The position numbers were made by a program, and so were the translations under genes. DNA of 64,000 nt, taken from Oryzias latipes (lineage: Eukaryota; Chordata; Actinopteri; Beloniformes; Adrianichthyidae). Positions 41,977 to 64,000 of the stretch are shown here, piece after piece (position 1 is the stretch's first letter; every line of letters begins with the position of its first letter). The notes under the pieces are model-generated. The model ran no database searches, was not told where the DNA came from, and saw nothing but the letters and a program-made list of their open reading frames with translations. The DNA is taken from the NCBI RefSeq assembly GCF_002234675.1, contig NC_019867.2:1-64000 (forward strand). The letters are read 5' to 3'.

Positions 41977-42887
41977 AGAGGCGGAGGAGGGGCTTTGGCT
42001 TCAAACTCTGTCAGAGAGATGCAAACACGGGCGTCAGATTGAGACGCAGCTTTCCCTGCAGGAGATGAAGCAGAGACTTTCCCTGGGATGATTTTATGAA
42101 CTCAAACATGGAAACATGATTACCAAGTAAAACTCTTCAAAATAATAAACCTGATCTCTCCACATTCTCCGTGTCTACCATGCATTGACAAACACATCCC
42201 TCCATGCAGCGATCAGACCAGAACTTCAGCTGGTGGCTCCTCCCACACGCGAGCGTGGTATCATCCTTTTAAGAACACAATGTGCATTTGCAGTGATGTA
42301 TGTTTCAGAGGATGTCCGATTGGCCAATCTACATGTCAATCAAGTCCCGTTCTTCTCAGTGAGGATTTTGATTGGCTGGTGGATTTTTAAGAAGTACTTT
42401 TTTTTATCTTTTCTGGCCTACGATCTACACTCATGTCATTGAAGATCGACGTAATGAGCACCCTTGATATAATATATACATGCATAATATATATAATGAT
42501 GTCAAAACGGGTTGTGGCTCCGGGTGCTTTCTTTTCATTAGGGCGGTCCCAAATGGCTCTTTGAGTAAAAAAAGTTGCCGACCCCTGGTTTAGATCATTT
42601 ACAATGTGCGCCAACCAACTCGGTAGACGTAAAACTTGAAACTGTGCCCCAACAACTTCTTTTAACCACAAGCAATAATTCTCTGATTACATGATACTGC
42701 AAAACATACATAATTGTTTAATTCAGAACAAATATTTGAAGATACAAACTCGTGGAGCACGTAAACAATTAAAAGGATATACTAGAAGGAACATCAAAAG
42801 AAGCAACAAATATATAATACAGAGGCAAAAGTCATAAAATATATAAAAAAAATAATAATACGACTTACCTATACGTATGTGAGTCAT

Positions 42888-42949
42888 CAACTTGGGTGGG
42901 TCTAGATGACCCAATTCCCATTGGTAAAGTGCCTAGGGTAGCACAAGGG
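42888..42949. mobile_element. Fragment of the TTAA MITE
   Basis: Matches the right end of the MITE at 61349-61555 (GTGCCTAGGGTAGCACAAGG). Confidence 0.65.
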
Positions 42950-45697
42950 TTACAGAGTCAATTAAACTTGGCATGGCAAACTTTTACGTTGAAACAATAC
43001 AACTGACGATTTGATTTGAGAAACTCACAATTTTAAGTTGTTCAAATGAAATAATATCATTTATATCCAACAGTAGTGATAATTCCCCTTTTTGAGTGAA
43101 GATTCAGCCAATATTTATTTTTTGCCCATTTGGAGACCAATGTTTCTACAATGTTTTATCTTCACCTCTGGAGAGAATCGATTGTTTCTCTGCAGCTTTT
43201 AGCTTCATTTGATATTTTTGGGTTTGAGTTGACTGAATTACTACAATATGGATAAACATTACAGCTGAATCCCAGAGAGCTCAGTAGATTGATATTACTA
43301 AAAAGGACAAAAACTGAAGTGTTACACTACAGATGTTTTTGCAATGTCCCTTTCATGAAGCAATTTTAATTGAAATGGTTTTAGGAAACAATATTTTATT
43401 GTATTTTAAAATCAATAAATTGTGTTTTTCTATTCATGGCAATATTTTTTAACAAGCAATTTATTTTTACACAGTTAATTATTGGAGATTTTTTTCAGGA
43501 ATCTTTAGCTTTCCAAATTCGTTGAACGGGTTTATTTGTAATCAGTAATGAAACAAAAATAAATGTAATGTTCAGCTGAGAGCTGTGCATCTGTACTTTA
43601 TTAAATGAGTTAAATCACAGAATGACAAAAACAATGTCTACATTTTTGTACTACATAATTGTACAACAAAGCAAAAAAACAGACAAAATTTGGTACAGCG
43701 GTCCACCTCTAATGCAGGTTTGATTTCCGCCATATGTCAAAGTGTCCTTGGTCAAGACAGTCAACCCCACCTTGCCCCTGGTGGAAGGTTGGCCCCAGTG
43801 TTCGGCAGCAGAGCCACCATCAGTGAGTGAATGAAACTGTAAAGCACTTAGGGCCTTCAAAGAATGGCAAAAAATACTACACAAGTATATTTACTTTATA
43901 AAAAATAAGTGAATTCCATATATTAATCAGATAGATACTGGAAAGTGTATAAAATTAAACATTTCCAAACATTCTGGGTTCACAAAACTAAATCTGATTT
44001 TTGAAGTCTTTCACTCAGATTCACAACACAGAAGGACAGACGGATGAACCAACAAGTGCAGCACAGCAGCAGTAAATTAACGATCTGACTGATCGTAGAG
44101 GAACATCCAGCTTGAGACAAAAAGGTTAAGGGTCATCCCAAAGACACTCAAAGTGAGACGCCTCCCTTGACATTCAGGATCAAGGTGTGCAGATAGTTGT
44201 TGTTACACCTCTGCAGTGTTTGTAGTCCGTTTTTACAAAGGGTTTGGGGTTCAAAGACCCAAATGGATCTTTAGTGCAGCTGTCTGCAGCTCACCGCTGC
44301 TCAGGGTTTCAGTCAAATGCAGAAACACGTTCAGCTTTGTGGAAGAAGGATTTTCATCATTCGGCACACCTCTGCAGGTTTATCCGCTCACTGAGGCGGT
44401 TCTGAGCAGAGTAACTGAGGAAAAGGCAGGTCAGGGGGCAAGAGGAACCCGTTTTAAGGACTTAACTCCAGGTTTCTTGTGGTGCATGGCGCCCTCTGTT
44501 GCTTGTCAGGTGGACTGCAGCAGACCAGTCAAGGCATCAGAAGGCTAAATTCTTCATCCACAAGTGATAGCAGATAAATGTATAACATATACAAAATGAG
44601 GAGCAAAACCTGAGAAAATATTCCTCCCTTCTACCGAAGGCACCTGTGAACAGCAATAAACTAAATTGCACGCTTTGCTAACCTGAGTAAGTTTGATCTC
44701 AACAAAAAATCCTGATGGGTAAAAACAGCAGACAGGATTACAGGACACATATCTCACAATATGGCTTTTCTGCATTTACACTCAGTCTTATCGCCAGCAC
44801 AAAGACTTTAATCTTCTATTGGTAGTTCCTGAAGTAAAAAGGCCACAGTGATAACATTTTCAGGTAAAGCGTTCTAAGGCCAGCCATAGATCAGTGCAGA
44901 GCACACAAACGTGTCTGAGCCTCACAGGAGCTTCCAGTTTTCCTTTGTGTGAAGGCCTGACTGAACTCCCATCTGCAGATCGGACAGAAACTGATTCTGG
45001 TTCCCTTAGCAGATGGGGGTGAGGGGTTCCTGTGAGAAGAGTTACCTGAAAACCTAAAGCAAACTCAACTTTTGCTGCTCTTCTTACTTTATGAACCCAG
45101 TAAAAATGGATTTATCTTTCTTTTCCGCCTCAACAATTACCAACCTAAAAGATTTATCACTAATCAAAGACAAAAAAAAATCCTCCAAAGACTTTGATTC
45201 AGTGTGGAAGACTTCAATCCTGTGAAAACAATGTTTTAAATTTTTAACATTTTTGTTTTAAGCATATTTTCCCGCAGATTCTTCTTTGCTCTCTGTGATA
45301 AAAACAAATCAACGTATCAAATATGATTCCTGGTCCTGGAAGATTATTTTTTGTCCCAGATTTTGAGAATGTAAACTGTTTTAAAACGGCTGCTTTCATC
45401 TTGGCTCAGAAATTCCAGAACTGTCGGCAAATCTGGTAGATCTGGATCCCGTTCCGAGTCTCAAAGGTCTTTAGGCTTCTGGCTCTGAAAGCAGATAAAC
45501 AGGTTTAGCCTCCAAAAGGCATTTCCACTTTTTCCTCATCCCTTTTACTTCCTTAATTATTTGAAGTTGACTAAAGAAGTTGATAATATGTTCCATAAAA
45601 TCTTTTTTTTCTTAGTAAAGACCTTATTTTCTGTCCATCCAGCTCTTTTCTCATCACTTCCTGGATCTCTCCTCCTTTTGCGTGATGCTGGAGGATT
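42950..45697. other. Intergenic DNA and galactosyltransferase 3' flank
   Basis: No convincing gene. At 43695-43890 there is a dispersed fish repeat (GTCCTTGGTCAAGACAGTCA, AACTGTAAAGCACTTAGGGC). The right part is probably the 3' UTR of the minus-strand galactosyltransferase. Short open frames here show no recognisable domain. Confidence 0.55.
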
Positions 45698-46636
45698 TCA
45701 GCAGCTGGCCCAGCCTTCAGAGAAGTCCTTCCAGATGTGCAGCAGCTCTGTGGGCCCAAACCCGTTGACGATGAGCAGCCCAGCAAAGGTGCACCTGTCG
45801 TACTTCAGCGTTCTGATTTCAAACAGGTTCCTGAGGAACATCCAGATGCGAGCGTAAACCGGCCGCACATCCAGCACACGCAGACACAAGCCCACATAGA
45901 CGTCCTCCAGGGGGATCATGCGCACGAACCTGGAGGCCCAGGAGATCCTCCCCGCCATGTCACCGGAGAAGACGTAGCCCGCTCCAGATACGTAGGGGGG
46001 GAACGTGTTGTCCCGGTAATGCTCCTCTGACACAAACCATTTGCTGTTAGGGTCTCTTCTGGGCTGACCGTCACAGATCACCGACCCGGTGATGAAGCCA
46101 CGCCTGGGGGAGCTCCTCAGCCACTCCAGCAGGTAGAAGACGTTGACAAAAACGTCAGCATCGACCTTCATGCCAAAGGTGGCGTGGGGGCAGAAGGTGG
46201 ATAACCACCTCATCATCATCATGGTTTTGATGGTCAGGTTCTGGTAAGAATCCACAAAGTCCATCTGGATCATGTCTGCGTGAAGCCCCGCCTCCTCCTG
46301 CAGGTTGGACCGCTGCTCCTCTTCCGGAAGTCCAGAAAAAAACAAAGTCAGGACGTCCCGGTCAGCCGACCCCCAAGTCCCCCTGACAGCCTCCCTGGCT
46401 GCAGAGTCCCGGGGGGCAACAGGCACCAAAAAGACCAGGAAGGGGCTTTTGTCCCGGCACGCCTCCGGCTGGTTGAGGACGTACCGATAGGTGAGCGGGG
46501 AGAGGATCCGGTGTTCCTCTGCCGGGACGGGGCTCAGCTCCGCCGCTGGCGCTCTCAGGCTGAACGCTGCAACCAGAACCAGAACCGCTGTAGAGGCCAA
46601 CAACCTCACCAACTTCCACCGGAGACCCGCCCGCAT
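45698..46636 (-). CDS. Beta-1,3-galactosyltransferase family protein (GT31)
   Basis: A single-exon Golgi type II membrane enzyme of about 312 residues from the chosen Met (MRAGLRWKLVRLL). The frame is open further upstream, but the membrane anchor (about residues 8-30) follows this Met closely, which favours it. GT31 motifs in order: FLVFLVPVAP, REAVRGTWGSAD, QMDFVDSYQNLTIKTMMMM, KVDADVFVN (the D-x-D metal/UDP-sugar site), KWFVSEEHYRDNTFPPY, YVSGAGYVFSGDMA and EDVYVGLCLR. It would transfer galactose from UDP-Gal to a terminal GlcNAc, GalNAc or similar acceptor. B3galt1/2-like proteins are the closest type I recognise; the paralogue is not resolved. Intact. Confidence 0.9.
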   Translation of the reverse strand: MRAGLRWKLVRLLASTAVLVLVAAFSLRAPAAELSPVPAEEHRILSPLTYRYVLNQPEACRDKSPFLVFLVPVAPRDSAAREAVRGTWGSADRDVLTLFFSGLPEEEQRSNLQEEAGLHADMIQMDFVDSYQNLTIKTMMMMRWLSTFCPHATFGMKVDADVFVNVFYLLEWLRSSPRRGFITGSVICDGQPRRDPNSKWFVSEEHYRDNTFPPYVSGAGYVFSGDMAGRISWASRFVRMIPLEDVYVGLCLRVLDVRPVYARIWMFLRNLFEIRTLKYDRCTFAGLLIVNGFGPTELLHIWKDFSEGWASC

Positions 46637-46934
46637 GTCCGCCGTTAACGGTCGCTGCTGCGTGAGCGCCGTGATTTCCGCTGAATCACGGAAGCGAAGG
46701 AACGCGGAAAGGAGGAGCGCAGGGTTGTATGGCAAGCCGTCCAGGTCATTTATCAGGCAGACCGAGGCGGTCCAGAGTTCTGTTTCAGCGCTTGAATGAC
46801 GGTTGTCTAAGTCTATGTTCATATTGAAAAAGTAGAAAAGCAGGTCAAAACTGCACTTTCAATCATCTTTGCAGTTTAAGAAAGATGGTCTTTAGGTATG
46901 TGACTACAATTTTAAAATGTGTTGGATTGCCCTG

Positions 46935-48540
46935 GGGCCTCATTTCTAAAGGTTGCGTACGCACAAAAGAAGGCGTACGCCACTCTCTACGCAATAGTTG
47001 AGATTTATAAAAAGCAAACTTGAGGGGAAAATGTGCGGTCCTCCACGCTCTGACCCAGGCGTACGCACAAAAACGGGTGAAATGAGAAACGGCGACACCG
47101 TCGGCAGATGGAAGAAACACGTGAAAGTGAAAATGACAATCCTGCCTCTCAGAAATAACATGAAGACTTCACAAAGCAAGTCTGACAATTAACAGCTACA
47201 CCAACACCCGTTTGATCGATCAGCAGTGAAACAAACAAAAAAATCAAACGAAAATTACAACAGAAATTCAAATGAACACTTATTTGCAGAAAGAAAAGTG
47301 AAATATGTTCTGCAATATTGGCATGTTGTGCAATTCATCTTCATAAATAATATAGTTAACAGAACGAAATAATGTACAAAACTGACATTCCCGTCAATGT
47401 GTCCGTCTGGCGGAGCAGATAGAGGTGCAGACAGACAGATGGATAGATAGAGAGATGCATTAATTGTCCTCTGGGGAAAGTTGTTTTCATAGTAAAACAT
47501 TTCTTCATAAGCTACAGAATTATGGTATTCATGCATATGCCTTTAGTTTGTTTTATTTTTGATAAAACAATGTATGGCGTATGTCTCAACCATTCAGAAA
47601 GCAACAAGAAATTACATTTGCTGATCAATTTCCCATTTCCACGTGGATTATTACCGACATCTGTAGCTTGTCAGATGTAATTAAATGGAGGGAAATAAAA
47701 TGCCCCATCACAATGCGGAATGACGCACAATGGCTGATCTTGCGCTCTTAGAAGATGTGGCAAATGGAAGAATTCGGAGTGAACGCATCTTTAGACAAGA
47801 AGACTTGCTGGCAAATGAGGACGAGTGGCTAATGAGCCGGTTCTGACTTCCTCCAGCCGTCCTTTTGGACCTCTGCGGGCTTTTGGGGGGGTGTCACCCG
47901 GTGCATCTGGCGCGTCGGCGTCCCCCTGCGCCTCAGTCACCACTCCACTAAGGGATTCCCCAATTCTTGCCGCTTGTCTCTTATCAAGAGGGGTCAGCTC
48001 CGGTGCGCCCCCCCCCCCCGTGGCAGGCACACTCTGGCGATGCAGCGCCAGACGTGTTTTTGCCTCGACTTTGATGTCCGACCATTTCTTTTTTATTTAC
48101 CCACGCACGGTCCGAGGTTGTGAGGCTACAGCATACGGCGTTTGCCGCTCACGTGCCTTTTTGGCATTAGTAATGCCCACACTGTGCCCCAAACAACGTT
48201 TTCTCCTCTTTTCCACCTCGCCAACGATAACTTCTACTTCACATTGAGTGAAGTTACGTTTTTTTCATTTCCTCTCGGTGTTTGCCATGGTTTCGCAATC
48301 AATGAATATTCATTTGTGGGCGTCTCACAGACTATTTATGGCCAACTATGGGCGTGTCATGAAGCCGCAAAAGCTGCACTGCATTTAGAATTGGTTGTGA
48401 TTTATTAAGGGAAAGATGCGTAGGATGTGCGTGCGCACGGTTTTATAAATCCCAATATTTCTGTGCGTACGCACGTCCTATGTTTCATCCGTACGCCACT
48501 TCTGACGCAAATCCTACGCAAAGTTTTAGAAATGAGGCCC
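46935..48540. mobile_element. PIF/Harbinger-type element, deleted derivative
   Basis: Perfect 16-bp terminal inverted repeats GGGCCTCATTTCTAAA with a 3-bp duplication CTG on both sides (46932-46934, 48541-48543). Subterminal regions are rich in GCGTACGC motifs. Inside, 47731-47840 on + encodes a Harbinger transposase start (MADLALLEDVANGRIRSER, LANEDEWLMSR). On minus, 47790-48290 holds remains of the Myb-like partner gene (FTQCEVEVIVGEVEKRRKRC, KKWSDIKVEAKTRLALHR), broken by stops. The transposase catalytic region is gone. Confidence 0.82.
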
Positions 48541-48543
48541 CTG

Positions 48544-49738
48544 ATCTTTATGGGAAAGAAACCTTTCTAATGGTCTAAGGATCAGTCAGATGGGTCATAA
48601 AATAAGTTATGGCATTTGAAGTGACCACATGTGGGCCTCATTTCATTCATTCATTCATCTTCTAAACCCGTCTTGTCCCATTTGGGGTCACAGGGCTGCT
48701 GGAGCCTATCCCGGCCGCTCGTGGGCGGAGTTTGATTCCAGAATAAACAACAAAACAACAAAATGTTTGTGACCCAAGCAGAGACGAGTTCTTAGTGTCA
48801 TAACTTTCTCATTACTGTCCAATCAAAGAAAGGAGGCATCATTGCAAAGCTAGTTAAAAGAACAAGAATTAAAGTTCATTCCAAATTAGTTTTTCCTTAT
48901 CAAATAATAATTAATTAAGAATGTAATCAAGAAAATGGTACGATCCAATTTGAAGCTACACCGATGCTGTGAGGTAAACACTGACACTTCAGCATTACAT
49001 AATGTTTATAAAACGATTTAGTTAACAAAAACACCTTTAAGAGCAGACATCTTATTTAGACCGGATTATTGTTTACGCTTTAAAATAACAATGTAGATTC
49101 CAGACATTCATTTCCTGGTTTGAACTAAATGCAGCAGCAATCCCAGCATCCCCAAAACATTCTTCTTCTTCTTCTTTGGAGCCATGGAGTCCAAAACAAA
49201 GCAGAGAAAATAGACATAGAAATATCCAGGGGGCAGACCTCACTTTATTTAAAAACAAGGTTAAAACACACGACGAAAGTCAGGAAAAATAAAATAAAAA
49301 TAATATCTGCAAAGTCTGCAAAAATATTAAACTAAAGGGTAAAAATACTATAAAATATTTTTAAAAAGTCGTGATTATTTTTTGAATAAATAAAACCATA
49401 ACAAAACACTTATTTTATTGAAAATACCACCTTCTAAAAGTATTTCTTTAAGCTACGTCTGCTCCTTTATGTTTGTGGACATTGTCTGCAGCCAATCAGC
49501 TTCCTCAAAACCGGTCACATGACCACATGTCCTCTGTTGGACACAAAGGCTTGCAAACACAAAAACAGTACCTGCTGACGGTTTGTTATCATGAAATTTG
49601 GTGGAGGTGAAGAATAAAACAACAAAAATCGACTAGTATCAAAAGTAGACACCAACTATCTGACTTTAGAAAGCTGACGAGAGGTTTGAACCAAAACTTT
49701 TGTATGGAAAATTTCCTACATTATACTGCACAGATTAA
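48544..49738. other. Intergenic DNA
   Basis: A short dispersed fish repeat lies at 48640-48735 (CATTCATTCATCTTCTAAAC, GGGGTCACAGGGCTGCTGGA, GCCTATCCCGGCC). Nothing else recognised. Confidence 0.55.
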
Positions 49739-49944
49739 CCCTTGTTCCATCCTAGGCACTGTAACGTTGGGAGTTGGGTCATCTAGACCCACTAGACAGT
49801 GCTCTGAACCTTTTTTCTTCAATGATTTGTGATCTTCACTGGTGTCCATGGATTACATGAAATCTTTCCACCTTTATCCACCTTTGTCATGGTAGGGAGA
49901 ACACCTCAATGGAAGAGGGGGGGTCATCTAAGATAGCACAAAGG
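49739..49944. mobile_element. MITE with TTAA target duplication (piggyBac-like ends)
   Basis: 206 bp with ends CCCTTGTTCCATCCTAGG and a matching inverted right end, flanked by TTAA on both sides (49735-49738, 49945-49948). Homologous to 61349-61555 in opposite internal orientation. Confidence 0.75.
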
Positions 49945-50155
49945 TTAAAAGCTCACAGATCAATCTAGTTAAATCGTAGAAATAGAAATCGTTTCAATTA
50001 GTCATTAGACCCATAGTGAAAAGTCAACCCATGTATAGAAATAGGTTAGTGGGGGGAAAAATCAACTTCTTTGAAAAATGCAAGGGTATTATATTGACAT
50101 TTTAACACATTTTCTTTATTCTCCTACCTATCAGCTTTAATTCAAACAAACTTGA

Positions 50156-50855
50156 TTTTTTTAACAAAACTTTTTATTGTCTTAAAGTTTACAGAGACAT
50201 CACCCAGCTTGAAACAATATAAACCAACATACATTACACAGACTTATTCTGAAGGTCAGTGGTTTAGCTTCATGCTGTGTGGGGGGTGGGGTGGGGGATT
50301 GGAAAGAGCAGATTCTTATCTATGGACAGTTCATGTAAAACAAACCGCTCTTTTTTCTTTTATTTTTTTTTAATGTTTTGCTTCACAGAAATTCACTTTA
50401 TTCACATTTAAAGATGAAACATTAAAAATATAACCAGGACTCGTTTTTTTTTTTTGTTTTTTCACTTTAAAACACCAAACTGTGGCTGATACAAAGTAAC
50501 ATAATGGGGCAAACAAGTACACATCTCCGGTTTTGTATGAGGAACAGTGTCTTTAGGAAAAAAAAACATTTTTGTTGATCCTAAACTAAGACCATTCCAT
50601 GAAGAAGCTGTGGATCAGTGGCAGTATATGTTGCCAAAGTTGCACTCACACCTTCCTGTGGGTGCTTCTAAAAAGAGGGTCTGAAGGGGACCCCCTTTGA
50701 TGCATTAGTGAAGTGTTGCAGCTTTGGCGGCATGTGCCAGGCCTTAACATTAGGGAGAAGGGGTTGATGTACAGTGGTTTGAAGCGGATGTGTCTTACGG
50801 CGAGTCTAGACAGCACAGGAACGTTGTTGATCGTGGTAGGGGCTTTGCAAAAGAC
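50156..50855 (-). other. tnc: Probable 3' UTR of the tenascin-like gene
   Basis: AATAAA signals on the minus strand lie near 50172 and 50400, downstream of the stop codon at 50856. Extent inferred. Confidence 0.5.
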
Positions 50856-63502
<12,647 letters not shown>

Positions 63503-64000
63503 CTGCAGGGAACATTAAGGTAAGTTTATGACAGAAGGGTTCTTGCAAGAAGAAGTCTCTGTTCATTTTTTCATTGTAGACCCTGGCTCACTTTTGAGTG
63601 GGGGCCTCTGTTCACTTATAGACAGACCAAAGTGGAAAAGTGAAATAAAGACAGCAAATGATGTAAGCAATGGTTATAATAATGGTTATGTACTCATGGT
63701 CATTTCTGAAGGCAATTTTATGATGACAAACATTTTCACAAAAAGGGATATTGTGACAAGTGGGATGAAAAACATGCTATGCCACCCCTTCAGTTTCATT
63801 TTTGTTTTTTCATGCCATTAGAATTCTGACTGCAGATGAGAAAGGAAAAATTCTAAACAGTTTTTTGGAATTGTTTAATTGTCTCCCAATCTCACGGCAA
63901 GCCGACGTGCCAGAAAGTTACCACTAGAGGGTAGCATCAGCCTTTCAGTGGAGCTGCTCTGCTGATTTGGGTACAAATGTAGAAACCTACAAAATTCTAC

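Larger units (their letters stand above)
38005..42587. mobile_element. Composite hAT-like nonautonomous element (4.58 kb)
   Basis: Ends CAGGGGTCGGCAACC and GGTTGCCGACCCCTG-like (last base 42587), flanked by the 8-bp direct repeat GTTTAGAT (37997-38004 and 42588-42595), as expected for hAT. No transposase is seen. Inside are a long interrupted inverted repeat (38140-39565 against 40434-40798), a nested inverted-repeat element (38237-39228) and an L2/CR1 LINE fragment. A relative with the same ends is at 61586-62706. Confidence 0.82.

Noticed and set aside
44216-44548. 110-residue frame between the hAT-like element and the galactosyltransferase
   Set aside because: No domain, no splice or promoter support; probably chance.

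Overview
The window is animal DNA, almost certainly from a teleost fish. The evidence is a tenascin-C-like gene split into short phase-matched exons, a fish-type GT31 galactosyltransferase, and several fish repeat types (RTE and L2/CR1 LINEs, hAT, PIF/Harbinger, a TTAA-flanked MITE). The species cannot be fixed from the sequence. Coordinates were read by eye and calibrated on reading frames; element edges are good to a few bases.

Positions 1-34462 are a subtelomeric array. Blocks of (CCCTAA)n alternate with Penelope-like retroelements (PLEs). All PLEs lie in the same orientation as the C-rich telomere strand, most are 5'-truncated, and almost every 3' end runs directly into telomeric repeat. 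Left to right: A1 (family A; its 5' side runs off the window); a truncated U6 snRNA fused to B1 (family B); a tandem B2-B3 array preceded by a 222-bp 3' fragment; A2 (family A, split by a LINE-type retroposon); C (partly deleted, ORF1 only); D (RT-EN C-terminus plus hammerhead region); D2; E (short and non-coding); F (3' UTR only). The innermost telomere block ends at 34462. The layout is what telomere-primed reverse transcription would give: 3' end inward, 5' end outward, then telomerase capping. The outward direction would be to the left.

The complete PLEs carry two genes. ORF1 has a conserved N-terminal helical domain, a Pro/Ser-rich linker and a C-terminal SGNH-type esterase domain (GDSN, GxNN, DxIHW). 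ORF2 is a Penelope-type reverse transcriptase (YLDD) with a C-terminal GIY-YIG endonuclease. Six hammerhead-ribozyme-like folds accompany the PLE copies. Families B, C and F end in a short hairpin just before the telomeric tail.

Positions 34463-50000 are a transposon-rich stretch: an ORF fragment cut by the last telomere block, an interspersed repeat, three exons of an uncharacterised gene (minus), a 4.6-kb composite hAT-like element, a complete single-exon beta-1,3-galactosyltransferase (minus) and a 1.6-kb Harbinger derivative.

Positions 50150-63502 hold the 3' part of a tenascin-C-like gene on the minus strand: ten coding exons covering two full fibronectin III domains, half of another, and the whole fibrinogen-like domain. 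Its last intron (about 6 kb) carries a nearly intact RTE LINE with a perfect 16-bp target duplication. Upstream introns carry a MITE and a hAT-like element.
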